Source: Nocardioides eburneiflavus
GTDB taxonomy: Bacteria > Actinomycetota > Actinomycetes > Propionibacteriales > Nocardioidaceae
NCBI RefSeq assembly: GCF_004785795.1
Contig: NZ_SRRO01000001.1
Span: 1,364,001-1,428,000 of the forward strand
DNA length: 64,000 nt
Direction of reading: 5' to 3'
Shown here: piece after piece, positions 45,232 to 54,129 of the stretch
How the letters are laid out: each line of letters begins with the position of its first letter
How positions within the stretch are numbered: the first letter of the stretch is position 1
Notes under the pieces: model-generated
Told to the model about the DNA's origin: nothing
Seen by the model: the letters and a program-made list of their open reading frames with translations, nothing else
Databases searched by the model: none
Position numbers and translations under genes: made by a program

Positions 45232-45289
45232 TTGACACCAGCGCGCCCGTCTGCGATCGTCAGTTGTCCGTACAGGTTGTACGTACAAC
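45232..45289 (+). promoter_or_regulatory. Promoter and tandem operator boxes of the sugar-acid operon
   Basis: A -35 TTGACA (45232-45237) and a weaker -10 GATCGT (45255-45260) with 17-bp spacing. Two palindromic boxes follow at the expected transcription start: TTGTCCGTACAG (45264-45275) and GTTGTACGTACAAC (45276-45289, perfect). Box centres are 13 bp apart. These are the best candidates for sites of the operon's GntR regulator. Confidence 0.6.
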
Positions 45290-45309
45290 ATCCGACAAGG
45301 GACACCCCC

Positions 45310-46344
45310 ATGACTGACACCATCCCGGAGCGGGAGATCGCGCCGCTCTACCAGCTGATGAACCGCATCCCCGGCGGGCTGATGCTCATCCCGCTCGTCA
45401 TCGGCTCGCTCCTCGGCACCTTCGCCACCGGCTTCCTCGAGATGGGCTCGTTCACCACGGCCCTGTTCCAGCAGAGCGCGCTGCCGCTCATCGCCCTGCT
45501 GATCTTCGCCACGGGCACCCAGGTGACCCTCAAGACCAGCGGTCCGGTCGTCGCCACGGCCGGCGTGGTGCTGCTCTGCAAGAGCATCATCCCCGCCACG
45601 ATCGTGATCCTGCTCGGCCAGGTCGTCGGCATCGACGGCATCCTCGGCGTCTCGATCCTCGCCCTGCTCGTGGCTGTCGACAACAGCAACGGAGGGCTCT
45701 GGCTCGCGTTCACGGGACGCTACGGCGACAAGCGCGACCGCGGTGCCTACATCGCCTCCGCGCTCAACGACGGCCCCTTCTTCTCCATGCTGTTCCTCGG
45801 TGCCTCCGGTCTGGCCGACATCCCGGTCAGTGCCATGGTCGCCGCGGTGATCCCGTTCCTCCTCGGCATGCTGGTCGGCAACCTCAACCCGCACTGGCGC
45901 GAGGTTCTTCGGCCGACCCCTGCCATCGTCATCCCGTTCTTCGCGCTCGCTCTCGGCACGGGCATCGACCTCAACAACATCGTCAAGGGCGGTCTGAGCG
46001 GCCTGGTCGTCGGTCTCGTCGTCGCACCGGTCACCGGCCTGTTCGTCTACCTCGGGTACCGCTTCCTGCTGCGGCGCGGCTACCGCTCCGGCATCGGCTT
46101 CGCGGCCGGCACGACGGCGGGCAACGCCATCGCGACCCCCGCGATCATCGGTCTGGCCGACCCGAAGTTCCAGCCGTTCGTCGAGACCGCCACCGCCCAG
46201 GTCGCGGCGTCGGTGCTCGTCACCGCGATCATCGCCCCCACCCTGGCCTCGCTCGCGCTCAAGCGCGAGGGCGGGCTGCTCTCGGAGGAGGAGATCGAAC
46301 GCCTCGACGACATGGACCTGGGCGTCAAGGAACCTCAGCTGTGA
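45310..46344 (+). CDS. KdgT-family sugar-acid permease
   Basis: A 344-residue permease with about ten hydrophobic segments, of the 2-keto-3-deoxygluconate permease family (MNRIPGGLMLIPLVIGSLLGTFATG near the start, ATGTQVTLKTSGPVV, VDNSNGGLWLAFTGRYGDKRD). KdgT-like transporters accompany DUF1537 kinases in four-carbon sugar-acid operons in other bacteria. Its stop overlaps the kinase GTG (GTGA). Substrate is probably a C4 acid sugar (threonate or erythronate type). Confidence 0.88.
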   Translation: MTDTIPEREIAPLYQLMNRIPGGLMLIPLVIGSLLGTFATGFLEMGSFTTALFQQSALPLIALLIFATGTQVTLKTSGPVVATAGVVLLCKSIIPATIVILLGQVVGIDGILGVSILALLVAVDNSNGGLWLAFTGRYGDKRDRGAYIASALNDGPFFSMLFLGASGLADIPVSAMVAAVIPFLLGMLVGNLNPHWREVLRPTPAIVIPFFALALGTGIDLNNIVKGGLSGLVVGLVVAPVTGLFVYLGYRFLLRRGYRSGIGFAAGTTAGNAIATPAIIGLADPKFQPFVETATAQVAASVLVTAIIAPTLASLALKREGGLLSEEEIERLDDMDLGVKEPQL

Positions 46345-47471
46345 GGGTCCTCGTGCTCGCCGACGACCTGACCGGGGCGGGCGACACCGTCGTGTCGTTC
46401 GCCCGGTCGGGCTGGCTGTCGCTGCTCTCGCTCAGCGGCGGCTGGCGCCACGAGCCGGAGGAGGACGCCGTCGCGGTCACGCTCGACAGCAGGCGCGACC
46501 CGCGTGCCGAGCGGGTGACAGCCCGCGCGGTCGGCGACCTCGACCCCGAGCTGCTCTACGTCAAGATCGACTCCACCGTGCGGGGCCGCGTCGCCGAGCA
46601 GGTACGCGGCGCTGTCGCCGGTCGCCGGCGTTCGCGTCCGGCCGCGTACGCCGTCCTGTGCCCGGCCTACCCCGCGATGGGCCGGACGGTCGAGGACGGT
46701 CACGTGCTCGTCCACGGTGCTCCCGTCCACCACGGCGCCGCGGGAGAGGACCCGGTCACCCCCGTCACGGAGTCCGACCTGCGGGTGCTGGTGCCCGGCG
46801 CCGTCCTCGTCGACGGCGAGGACCTGACAGCGGCGATCCGCGAGGCCGGCGAGCGCGGCGAGGTCGTCGTGGTCGATGCCCGCGACCAGGCGGACCTCGA
46901 CCGGATCGCCGCCGCCGTCGCGGAGATCGGTCCCGACGCGGTGCCGGTCGGCTCGGCCGGCCTCGCGGTCGCGCTGGCCCGCGTGTGGCGTACGTCCGAG
47001 CCGTCGAGGCCGAGCCGTGTCGAGGTCCCGGCCGACAGTCGGAGCCTCGTCCTCGTGTCGTCGCTGCACCCGGTCGCCCGCGAGCAGGTGGCCGAGCTCA
47101 AGGCACGGGCCGAGCAGCTCGGCGTCGACCTCCTCGTCACCGACCCCGCCCGCATCGACGGCGCCGCCGAGCAGCGCGCCCGCGACCTCGGCGCGGAGGC
47201 TGCCGCGGCCCTGTCGGGCGGCGAGGGTCTCCCGGCGTACGGCCTGCTGGTGCTGGTGGGCGGCGACGGTGCGGCCCAGACCCTGCTCGCGCTGGGTGCC
47301 ACCGGCATCCGCGTGGTGGACGCACCCGTCGAGGGCGTCCCCCTCGGCACCCTGGTGGGCGGCACCCACGACGGCCTCCCCGTCGCCACCAAGGCAGGCG
47401 GGTTCGGCGACCCGCACACCCTCACCCAACTGATCGGTGCCGTGCGCGGCGCCCAAGGAGCACGTTCATGA
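46341..47471 (+). CDS. Four-carbon acid sugar kinase (DUF1537 family)
   Basis: A 376-residue kinase. The N-terminal domain starts VLVLADDLTGAGDTVVSFARSG with the ADDLTG signature; YVKIDSTVRGRV is the substrate region. The C-terminal nucleotide-binding domain shows GGDGAAQTLLALG and GGFGDPHTL. DUF1537 proteins (DtnK, DenK, OtnK) phosphorylate D-threonate, D-erythronate or their oxo derivatives. It overlaps both neighbours (GTGA and ATGA), so it is tightly coupled to the permease and dehydrogenase. Confidence 0.88.
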   Translation: MRVLVLADDLTGAGDTVVSFARSGWLSLLSLSGGWRHEPEEDAVAVTLDSRRDPRAERVTARAVGDLDPELLYVKIDSTVRGRVAEQVRGAVAGRRRSRPAAYAVLCPAYPAMGRTVEDGHVLVHGAPVHHGAAGEDPVTPVTESDLRVLVPGAVLVDGEDLTAAIREAGERGEVVVVDARDQADLDRIAAAVAEIGPDAVPVGSAGLAVALARVWRTSEPSRPSRVEVPADSRSLVLVSSLHPVAREQVAELKARAEQLGVDLLVTDPARIDGAAEQRARDLGAEAAAALSGGEGLPAYGLLVLVGGDGAAQTLLALGATGIRVVDAPVEGVPLGTLVGGTHDGLPVATKAGGFGDPHTLTQLIGAVRGAQGARS

Positions 47472-48502
47472 GCAGCCTTCCCGTCCTCGGCATCACCCTC
47501 GGCGACGTCGCCGGCATCGGGCCCGAGACGACCCTCCGCACCCTGCTGGAGCACCCCGACCTCCGTGAGGAGTGCATCCCCGTGGTGGTGGGCGACGCCG
47601 GTGCGCTGCGCCGCGTCGCGCCGCTGCTCGGGATCGACCCCGGCGTGGTGGTGACGCTCGACCACCCCTCCGCCGCGACCAACGACCCCGGCCTGGTCGA
47701 GGTCGTGCAGGTGGGCGAGCCGATGGAGGAGGTGCCGCTCGGCGAGCTCAGCGCCGTGGCCGGCGACGGGTCCTACCGCTTCGTCGTCGCGGCCTGCGCC
47801 CTCGCCAAGGCGGGAGCCATCGACGGCATCGTGACCGCGCCGCTCAACAAGGCCGCGATGCACGCCGGCGGTCACAAGTACCCCGGCCACACCGAGCTGC
47901 TCGCCGAGCAGTTCGGGGTCGAGAACTTCTCCCTCGTGCTGTCGGCCGGGGACCTCTACTTCTTCCACCTGACCACCCACGTCTCGCTCACGCGCGCCAT
48001 CGCCGACATCACCCCCGAGCGCGCCGACGACGTGCTCGACCTGGTCCACGCGTTCTCACGTGCGATGGGCAGGCCCGACACGCCCGTCGGGGTCGCGGGT
48101 CTCAACCCGCACGCCGGCGAGAACCGACTCTTCGGCGACGAGGACGCCGACGTGCTCGAGCCGGCCGTCGCCCGCGCCCGCGAGCGGGGGATCGACGCCC
48201 ACGGTCCGCTGCCGGCCGACGCGCTGATCCCGCAGGCCGTCCGCGGCAAGTGGGAGCTGGTCGTCGTCTGCTACCACGACCAGGGGCACGCGCCGTTCAA
48301 GGCGGTCTACGGCGACGACGGGGTCAACATCACCGTCGGGCTCCCCGTCGTCCGGGTCTCGGTCGACCACGGAACCGCCTTCGACATCGCCGGCAAGGGC
48401 ATCGCCCGCGAGGCCAGCCTCGTGCTCGCCACCCGACGGGCGGCGGCGCTCGCGCCGGGCTGGGACGCCGTCTGGAGGACGGCCCAGCGGGTCGACGCCT
48501 GA
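47468..48502 (+). CDS. PdxA2-type 4-phospho-sugar-acid dehydrogenase
   Basis: A 344-residue member of the PdxA family (NAD-dependent dehydrogenase-decarboxylase). The conserved GITLGDVAGIGPE, TAPLNKAAMHAGG(H)KYPGHTELLAE, HVSL and CYHDQGHAPFK segments are present. Next to a DUF1537 kinase it should act on 4-phospho-D-threonate or -erythronate (PdxA2) rather than in vitamin B6 synthesis. The product would be dihydroxyacetone phosphate. It overlaps the kinase by ATGA. Confidence 0.88.
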   Translation: MSSLPVLGITLGDVAGIGPETTLRTLLEHPDLREECIPVVVGDAGALRRVAPLLGIDPGVVVTLDHPSAATNDPGLVEVVQVGEPMEEVPLGELSAVAGDGSYRFVVAACALAKAGAIDGIVTAPLNKAAMHAGGHKYPGHTELLAEQFGVENFSLVLSAGDLYFFHLTTHVSLTRAIADITPERADDVLDLVHAFSRAMGRPDTPVGVAGLNPHAGENRLFGDEDADVLEPAVARARERGIDAHGPLPADALIPQAVRGKWELVVVCYHDQGHAPFKAVYGDDGVNITVGLPVVRVSVDHGTAFDIAGKGIAREASLVLATRRAAALAPGWDAVWRTAQRVDA

Positions 48503-48531
48503 GCGGGGCGCCGGGCTCACGGTCGCGCCCC

Positions 48532-48537
48532 TAGAGT
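48532..48537 (+). promoter_or_regulatory. -10 element of gntR (leaderless)
   Basis: TAGAGT ending 7 nt before GTG 48545, the preferred start (an in-frame GTG at 48536 overlaps this element). Confidence 0.45.
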
Positions 48538-48544
48538 GACGGCC

Positions 48545-49339
48545 GTGAGCGAGCGTCCCGCCCCCCTGCACGCACAGGTCGAGAGCGCCCTCCGCGAGCG
48601 GCTCGACAGCCGCGACCTGCGTCCGGGTGACCTCTTCCCGAGCGAGGCGGCACTCCAGGCGGAGTTCGACGTCTCGCGCTCGGTGGTGCGCCAGGCGCTC
48701 GCGACCCTGGAGGCGGAGGGCCTGATCCGCAAGGTGCGGGGCAAGGGCTCCGTCGTCGCCGAGCACCGCGAGGTGCATCGCGACGTGCGCCGCTCGGGAC
48801 TGCGGCTGGAGGCCGACTCGGACGGCCGTGTCACCACCCGCGTCGACGCGTACGACGTCGTGCCCCGCCCCGACCACCTGGTCTCCATCCCGGGCGACCG
48901 CGTCCTCCAGCTCGGGCGCGTGCGCTCGGTGGGCGGCGTCGTGCTCAGCTACATCCGGACCTGGCTGCCGGCCGACGTCGCCGACGTGATCTCGCGCGAC
49001 GACCTCACCGACGCCTCGCTGCACCAGCTCCTCGCCGACCGGCTGGGTCGCCACGTGGTGGGCGGTCACAACCAGGTGCGCGCCGTCCCGGCGACGACGT
49101 CGCTCGCCGACCGGCTCGGCGTCGCCGTCGGTGCGCCGCTCCTCCTGCTCGAGGGGCGCAGCGTCGACCTCGACGGTGTGGCCCTGGAGGAGTTCTCCAC
49201 GTGGCACCGGGGCGACCTCGCCGCGTTCGACGTCGAGGCGGTGCCGCCGTCAGCCCGCGACGACGCCTCGCACGAGCGGATCGAGCGACTCACCCGCACG
49301 GCTCGCGAGCTGCTGGCGGAGCTCGAGACCCTCCGCTGA
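48545..49339 (+). CDS. GntR/HutC-type transcriptional regulator
   Basis: 264 residues. The N-terminal GntR HTH (LHAQVESALRERLDSRDLRPGDLFPSEAALQAEFDVSRSVVRQALATLEAEGLIRKVRGKGSVV) is followed by a UTRA ligand-binding domain (about 90-235). It follows the sugar-acid operon and has its own promoter. It likely binds the TTGTACGTACAA boxes upstream of the permease and is released by a pathway sugar acid; this is inference from position. Confidence 0.88.
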   Translation: MSERPAPLHAQVESALRERLDSRDLRPGDLFPSEAALQAEFDVSRSVVRQALATLEAEGLIRKVRGKGSVVAEHREVHRDVRRSGLRLEADSDGRVTTRVDAYDVVPRPDHLVSIPGDRVLQLGRVRSVGGVVLSYIRTWLPADVADVISRDDLTDASLHQLLADRLGRHVVGGHNQVRAVPATTSLADRLGVAVGAPLLLLEGRSVDLDGVALEEFSTWHRGDLAAFDVEAVPPSARDDASHERIERLTRTARELLAELETLR

Positions 49340-49371
49340 GGGCCAGCCTCGCCTGCGCCCGGGCATGCTCC

Positions 49372-49377
49372 TAGGGT
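49372..49377 (+). promoter_or_regulatory. -10 element of the M20 peptidase gene (leaderless)
   Basis: TAGGGT ending 6 nt before ATG 49384. Confidence 0.45.
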
Positions 49378-49383
49378 GACGCC

Positions 49384-50730
49384 ATGACTGTCGACATCCC
49401 CGCTCGTCTCGCCGAGGTCATGCCCGGCATCCGCCGTGACCTCGAGGACCTCGTCCGCATCGAGTCCGTCAGCGCCGACCCGGCCCGCGCCGGCGAGGTC
49501 GAGCGCAGCGCCGAGGCGACGCGCGACCTCTTCGCCGCCGAGGGGTTCGAGTGCGAGATCGTCCGCGCGTACGACGGCGCACCCCCGGCCGTGATCGCGA
49601 AGAAGGCAGGCCCCGAGGGCGCACCCACGGTCCTGCTCTACGCCCACCACGACGTGCAGCCCGAGAACGACCACGCCGACTGGGACTCCCCGCCGTGGGA
49701 GCCCACCGAGCGCGGTGACCGGCTCTACGGCCGCGGCGCGGCCGACGACAAGGCCGGCATCGCCGCCCACCTCGGCGCCGTCCGGATCTTCGGCGACGAC
49801 CTCCCGGTCAACCTGGTGATGTTCATCGAGGGGGAGGAGGAGGTCGGCTCCGACACCCTCGTCGAGCTGCTGAACACCTACAAGGACCGCCTCGAGGCCG
49901 ACGTCATCGTCATCGCCGACTCCGGCAACTGGGACATCGGCGAGCCCGCCCTCACCACGAGCCTGCGCGGCCTGGTCCGGATGGACGTCGAGGTCCGTAC
50001 GCTCACCCACGCCGTGCACAGCGGCATGTGGGGCGGCCTCGTGCCCGACTCGATCATGACCCTGAGCCGCGTCATCGCCAGCCTCAACGACGACGCCGGC
50101 AACGTCGCGATCGAGGGCCTCCACTCCGGCCCGGCCGCCGAGGTCGAGTACCCCGAGGCCCGCCTGCGCGCCGAGTCCGGCGCCGCCGAGGGCATCGAGT
50201 GGATCGGCTCCGGCTCGGTCGTCGAGCGCCTGTGGACCAAGCCGTCGATCAGCATCACCGGCTTCGACGCGCCCAAGGTCGACGGCGCGTCCAACACGCT
50301 CGTCCCCACCGCGCGCTGCCGCATCAGCATGCGCATCGCCCCGGGTGACACCACGGCCAACGCGGTCAAGTGCCTCCAGGCGCACCTCGAGAAGCACACC
50401 CCGTGGGGCGCGACCCTCACCACGACGGTCGTCGACACAGGCGAGGCCACCCAGATCGACGCGAGCGGGCCGGCGTACGACGCCGCGCGGGCCGCGTTCG
50501 CCGAGGCCTGGGACGGCACCGCCCCCGTCGACATGGGCGTCGGCGGGTCGATCCCGTTCATCGCCGAGTTCCTCGAGGCGTTCCCGCAGGCGAGCGTGCT
50601 GGTCACCGGTGTCGAGGACCCCGACACCCGCGCCCACGGCGCCAACGAGGGCCTCCACCTCGCGGAGTTCGAGAAGGTCGTCAAGGCCGAGGCGCTGCTC
50701 CTGCGGAACCTGGGCGAGCTGCCCCGCTGA
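49384..50730 (+). CDS. M20-family metallopeptidase (dipeptidase)
   Basis: A 448-residue di-zinc M20 peptidase. The first metal site is in LLYAHHDVQPEN, the bridging aspartate in GRGAADDKAGI, and the catalytic glutamate in FIEGEEEVGS. A dimerisation domain (about 195-300) follows and the last ligand is in RAHGANEGLH. Of the DapE/ArgE/CNDP-type group usually annotated as dipeptidase. Specificity not determined. Confidence 0.92.
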   Translation: MTVDIPARLAEVMPGIRRDLEDLVRIESVSADPARAGEVERSAEATRDLFAAEGFECEIVRAYDGAPPAVIAKKAGPEGAPTVLLYAHHDVQPENDHADWDSPPWEPTERGDRLYGRGAADDKAGIAAHLGAVRIFGDDLPVNLVMFIEGEEEVGSDTLVELLNTYKDRLEADVIVIADSGNWDIGEPALTTSLRGLVRMDVEVRTLTHAVHSGMWGGLVPDSIMTLSRVIASLNDDAGNVAIEGLHSGPAAEVEYPEARLRAESGAAEGIEWIGSGSVVERLWTKPSISITGFDAPKVDGASNTLVPTARCRISMRIAPGDTTANAVKCLQAHLEKHTPWGATLTTTVVDTGEATQIDASGPAYDAARAAFAEAWDGTAPVDMGVGGSIPFIAEFLEAFPQASVLVTGVEDPDTRAHGANEGLHLAEFEKVVKAEALLLRNLGELPR

Positions 50731-50743
50731 TCCCTCTCGAGCG

Positions 50744-50876
50744 GTGAGCCACATTTCGGCCGACCAGGACGTGGCTCACCCACCGCCCCGCGGGCGTGGC
50801 GTCGGCGGACACGCCTGTCGGCGGTGCCACAGCCACATTCCCGACCTGCGGAAGGTGTCTCACGCACCGCTCGCGC
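50744..50876. repeat. Pair of related palindromes in opposite orientation (BIME-like)
   Basis: First: GTGAGCCAC (50744-50752) and GTGGCTCAC (50771-50779), perfect arms, preceded by CGAGCG. Second: AGCCACATTCCC...GGAAGGTGTCT (50831-50860), imperfect, ending CACGCACCGCTCG (50861-50873). The second, reversed, begins CGAGCGGTG as the first does. This is the layout of bacterial interspersed mosaic elements. The CACGCACCGCTCG end also occurs at 1558-1570. Confidence 0.65.
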
Positions 50877-50905
50877 GGGTGAGGACCCTCCTTCGGAGCG
50901 CTCGG

Positions 50906-50911
50906 TAGCGT
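50906..50911 (+). promoter_or_regulatory. -10 element of the SRPBCC gene (leaderless)
   Basis: TAGCGT ending 7 nt before ATG 50919. Confidence 0.45.
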
Positions 50912-50918
50912 GACGGGC

Positions 50919-51392
50919 ATGGCGACCTTCCGTGCCCGTGACCGCTCCTCGGCGGTGCTCCGTTCGCCCCGCAGCGAGGTCTGGGCGGCCCTGACCGACG
51001 CGGACCTGATCGCCCGGATGACCCCGTACGTCACCTCGATCGACGTGGACGGCGACCGGTGGACGTGGCGGATGGGCACCATCCCCGTGCTGCACGTCTC
51101 GGTGGCTCCCACCTTCACCGAGGTGATGGAGCTCGAGCCCGAGGAACGGATCCTGTTCAGCCACGATCCCGGCAAGCCCGACGAGATGACGGCCGTCGAG
51201 GGCACCTACGAGCTGGCGGACCACCCGGACGGCGGCACCGAGGTGAGCATCGACCTGGAGATCAGCACCCGGCTGCCGCTGCCCGGCCTCGCGCGACCGG
51301 CGGTCGAGCGGGTGATGGCCGGCGTGGTCAAGCACATGGGCGCGGTCTTCTCACGCAACCTCCTGAAGCACCTCGGCGAGCAGGCGGCATGA
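50919..51392 (+). CDS. SRPBCC (START-like) family protein
   Basis: 157 residues of the START/PYR fold (SSAVLRSPRSEVWAALTDADLIARMTPYVTSI at the start, then MELEPEERILFSHDPGKPDEMTAVEGTYELADHPDGGTEVSIDLEIS, then a C-terminal helix). It probably binds a hydrophobic ligand. The stop overlaps the ATG of the NAD-binding protein (ATGA). Confidence 0.85.
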   Translation: MATFRARDRSSAVLRSPRSEVWAALTDADLIARMTPYVTSIDVDGDRWTWRMGTIPVLHVSVAPTFTEVMELEPEERILFSHDPGKPDEMTAVEGTYELADHPDGGTEVSIDLEISTRLPLPGLARPAVERVMAGVVKHMGAVFSRNLLKHLGEQAA

Positions 51393-52429
51393 GGGTCCTC
51401 GTCCTCGGCGCCACCGGCTACATCGGGTCCCGGCTGGTGCCGCACCTCCTCGAGCACGGCCACGACGTGGTGGCCGCCTCGTCGTCCCCTCCGCGCCCGG
51501 ACCGCTTCGGCTGGGACGACCGCGTCCACGCGATCCGGTGCGACGTCACCGACCCCGCCGCCGTCCTCGCGGCGGTCGACGGCGTCGACGCCGTGGTCTA
51601 CCTCGTCCACTCCCTCGACCGCAGCGACTTCTCCGACCGCGACCGCGTGGGCGCCGAGACGGTGGCGGCCGTGGTGCGGGAGGCGGGCGTACGCCGCGTC
51701 GTCTACCTCTCCGGCCTGGTGCCCGACGTCCCCGAGGCCGACCTCTCCGCGCACATCTCCTCGCGGCTCGAGGTGGAGCGCATCCTGCTCGGTGCCGCCG
51801 ACGGGTCCGTGGCGTTGCGGGCCGGGGTCGTGATCGGCGCCGGGTCCACGTCCTTCGAGATCATCCGCCAGGTCGCGACCCTGTTCCTCGTCCAGCCCGT
51901 GCCGACCTGGATGGACAGCAGCGTCCAGCCGGTGGCGGTCTCCGACGTCCTCCGCGCGGTCGACGACGCGCTTGCCGACGACGGTCCGCGGGGCGCGGTC
52001 GACGTCGGCGGCCCCGACGTCGTCGCCTACCCCGACCTGATGCGCGTGGTCGGGGGCGAGGCGGGGCTGTCCCGGCTCCGGGTCCCCCTCCCGGTCGCCC
52101 CCACCGGGCTGGTCGGGCTCGCGACCGCCCTCACGACCACCGCGCCCTTCCACACGGTGACCGCGCTGATCGAGTCGCTGCGCCACGACATGGTGTGCCG
52201 TCCCGGGCACGCGTGGGAGCCGCGCTCGGGCGGTCGGCTCCTCGGCGTCGAGGAGGCCGTGCGCCGTGCGCTCACCCCGAGGTACGCCGGCCCCGAGGGT
52301 GCCCTGCCGTCCGACCCCGCGTGGGCCCGCGGCAACCCGGTGCTCGACGTCCTCCCCCTGCCGGCGGCGGGTCGTACGGCTGCCCGGCTCGCGCTCCACC
52401 GGGTGCTGGCCCTGATCCCCGGCGCCTGA
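51389..52429 (+). CDS. NAD(P)-binding SDR-like protein (NmrA/NDUFA9-like)
   Basis: 346 residues with an N-terminal Rossmann motif VLVLGATGYIGSRLVPHLLEHGHDV and YLSGLVPDVPEADLSAHISSRLEVERIL. The atypical SDR group includes ubiquinone-biosynthesis and complex I accessory proteins. The C-terminal ~90 residues are less conserved. Coupled to the SRPBCC gene by ATGA; the pair may act on one lipid or quinone-like substrate, which is inference. Confidence 0.82.
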   Translation: MRVLVLGATGYIGSRLVPHLLEHGHDVVAASSSPPRPDRFGWDDRVHAIRCDVTDPAAVLAAVDGVDAVVYLVHSLDRSDFSDRDRVGAETVAAVVREAGVRRVVYLSGLVPDVPEADLSAHISSRLEVERILLGAADGSVALRAGVVIGAGSTSFEIIRQVATLFLVQPVPTWMDSSVQPVAVSDVLRAVDDALADDGPRGAVDVGGPDVVAYPDLMRVVGGEAGLSRLRVPLPVAPTGLVGLATALTTTAPFHTVTALIESLRHDMVCRPGHAWEPRSGGRLLGVEEAVRRALTPRYAGPEGALPSDPAWARGNPVLDVLPLPAAGRTAARLALHRVLALIPGA

Positions 52430-52436
52430 CCGATGT

Positions 52437-52489
52437 CTGAGGACGTGACGGTCGGCGATCCGGACTCCAGAGCTCCACGACGTCCTCGG
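52437..52489. repeat. Palindrome upstream of purF
   Basis: CTGAGGACGT (52437-52446) and ACGTCCTCGG (52480-52489) pair at 9 of 10, with a 33-nt spacer containing GGACTCCA. Like the elements near 35850 and at 40284, it has arms separated by a long GACTCCA-bearing spacer or flank. Confidence 0.55.
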
Positions 52490-52534
52490 ATACCGGGGGC
52501 TGGGCGTGGGTGCGGCGATCGGGCCGCGCGCCCG

Positions 52535-52540
52535 TAGACT
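52535..52540 (+). promoter_or_regulatory. -10 element of purF (leaderless)
   Basis: TAGACT ending 7 nt before GTG 52548. Confidence 0.5.
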
Positions 52541-52547
52541 GCGGGTC

Positions 52548-54092
52548 GTGCCCTACCAGACGAGCAGGCGGACGGGCGGCGACGGCCGTCTGACCACGGC
52601 ACTCGACCCCCAGGACCAAGGGCCGCAGGACGCCTGCGGCGTCTTCGGGGTCTGGGCCCCCGGCGAGGACGTCGCCAAGTTGACCTACTTCGGGCTCTAC
52701 GCCCTCCAGCACCGCGGGCAGGAGTCGGCCGGCATCGCGGTCAGCAACGGGCGCCAGATCCTGGTCTACAAGGACATGGGCCTGGTGTCGCAGGTCTTCG
52801 ACGAGTCCACGCTCGAGTCGCTGAAGGGCCACCTCGCCATCGGCCACTCGCGCTACTCCACCACCGGCGCCTCGACGTGGCAGAACGCGCAGCCGACCTT
52901 CCGGCCCACCGTCGACGGCTCCATCGCGCTGGGCCACAACGGCAACCTCATCAACACCCACGAGCTGCGCGAGATGGTCACCGCGCTCCCCGACCCGGAC
53001 GGCGAGCTCCCGCTGCAGGCCCGCGACGTGGAGACCTCCACCAACGACACCGGCCTCGTCACCGCGCTGCTGGCGCACCACCCCGACACCACGCTCGAGC
53101 AGCGCGCGCTGGAGGTGCTGCCGCTGCTGCGGGGGGCCTTCTGCTTCGTCTGGATGAACGAGGGCACCCTCTACGCCGCCCGCGACCCGCAGGGCATCCG
53201 CCCGCTGGTCCTCGGCCGCCTCGACCGCGGCTGGGTCGTGGCCAGCGAGGACGCCGCGCTGGCCACCATCGGCGCGAGTGTCGTGCGTGAGGTCGAGCCC
53301 GGCGAGATGGTCGTCATCGACGAGAACGGCCTGCGCTCGCACACCTTCGCCGAGCCCGACCGCAAGGGCTGCGTCTTCGAGTACGTCTACCTCGCCCGTC
53401 CCGACGCGACGATCAGCGGCCGCAACGTGCACGAGGCGCGCGTCGAGATGGGGCGGCGCCTGGCCCGCGAGTTCCCGGTCGAGGCCGACCTGGTCATGCC
53501 GGTGCCGGAGTCCGGCACGCCGGCCGCCTCGGGCTACGCCGCCGAGTCCGGCATCCCGTTCGGGCAGGGCTTCGTCAAGAACGCCTACGTCGGTCGCACC
53601 TTCATCCAGCCCAGCCAGACCCTGCGCCAGCTCGGCATCCGTCTCAAGCTCAACGCCCTCGAGCACATGATCCGCGGCAAGCGCATCGTCGTGGTCGACG
53701 ACTCCATCGTGCGCGGCAACACGCAGCGTGCCCAGGTGCGGATGCTCCGGGAGGCGGGCGCCCTCGAGGTCCACGTACGGATCTCGAGCCCGCCGGTGAA
53801 GTGGCCGTGCTTCTACGGCATCGACTTCGCGACCCGCGCCGAGCTCATCGCCAACGGCCTCACCCCCGAGGAGATCGCCGCCAGCGTCGGGGCGGACAGC
53901 CTCGGCTACATCTCGCTGGAGGGCATGGTGGAGGCAACCGGGCAGCCGGCCGACCGCCTCTGCCGGGCCTGCTTCACCGGCGAGTACCCGATCGAGCTGC
54001 CCGACGAGAGCCTGCTCGGCAAGCACCTGCTCGAGGCGACGCTCCAGTCGCCGACGATGGGCCGTGCCCTGCCGGTCCTCAACAACCCGTGA
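52548..54092 (+). CDS. purF: Amidophosphoribosyltransferase
   Basis: A 514-residue enzyme for the first step of purine synthesis (PRPP + glutamine to phosphoribosylamine). Cys30 of QDACGVFGVWAP should become the N-terminal nucleophile after propeptide removal. The glutaminase ALQHRGQESAGIA and the PRPP loop IVVVDDSIVRGNTQR are present. Cysteines in KGCVFEY, KWPCFYG and LCRACFTGEYP fit the 4Fe-4S cluster of the Bacillus-type enzyme. Start GTG 52548. purM follows 37 nt downstream. Confidence 0.97.
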   Translation: MPYQTSRRTGGDGRLTTALDPQDQGPQDACGVFGVWAPGEDVAKLTYFGLYALQHRGQESAGIAVSNGRQILVYKDMGLVSQVFDESTLESLKGHLAIGHSRYSTTGASTWQNAQPTFRPTVDGSIALGHNGNLINTHELREMVTALPDPDGELPLQARDVETSTNDTGLVTALLAHHPDTTLEQRALEVLPLLRGAFCFVWMNEGTLYAARDPQGIRPLVLGRLDRGWVVASEDAALATIGASVVREVEPGEMVVIDENGLRSHTFAEPDRKGCVFEYVYLARPDATISGRNVHEARVEMGRRLAREFPVEADLVMPVPESGTPAASGYAAESGIPFGQGFVKNAYVGRTFIQPSQTLRQLGIRLKLNALEHMIRGKRIVVVDDSIVRGNTQRAQVRMLREAGALEVHVRISSPPVKWPCFYGIDFATRAELIANGLTPEEIAASVGADSLGYISLEGMVEATGQPADRLCRACFTGEYPIELPDESLLGKHLLEATLQSPTMGRALPVLNNP

Positions 54093-54129
54093 CCCGCACC
54101 GACCAGCACGCCGTCACCTGAGGAGCTCC

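Noticed and set aside
45232..45309. Earlier start for the KdgT-like permease
   Set aside because: An upstream in-frame start would run through the -35 and operator boxes and add non-family residues; ATG 45310 fits the family.
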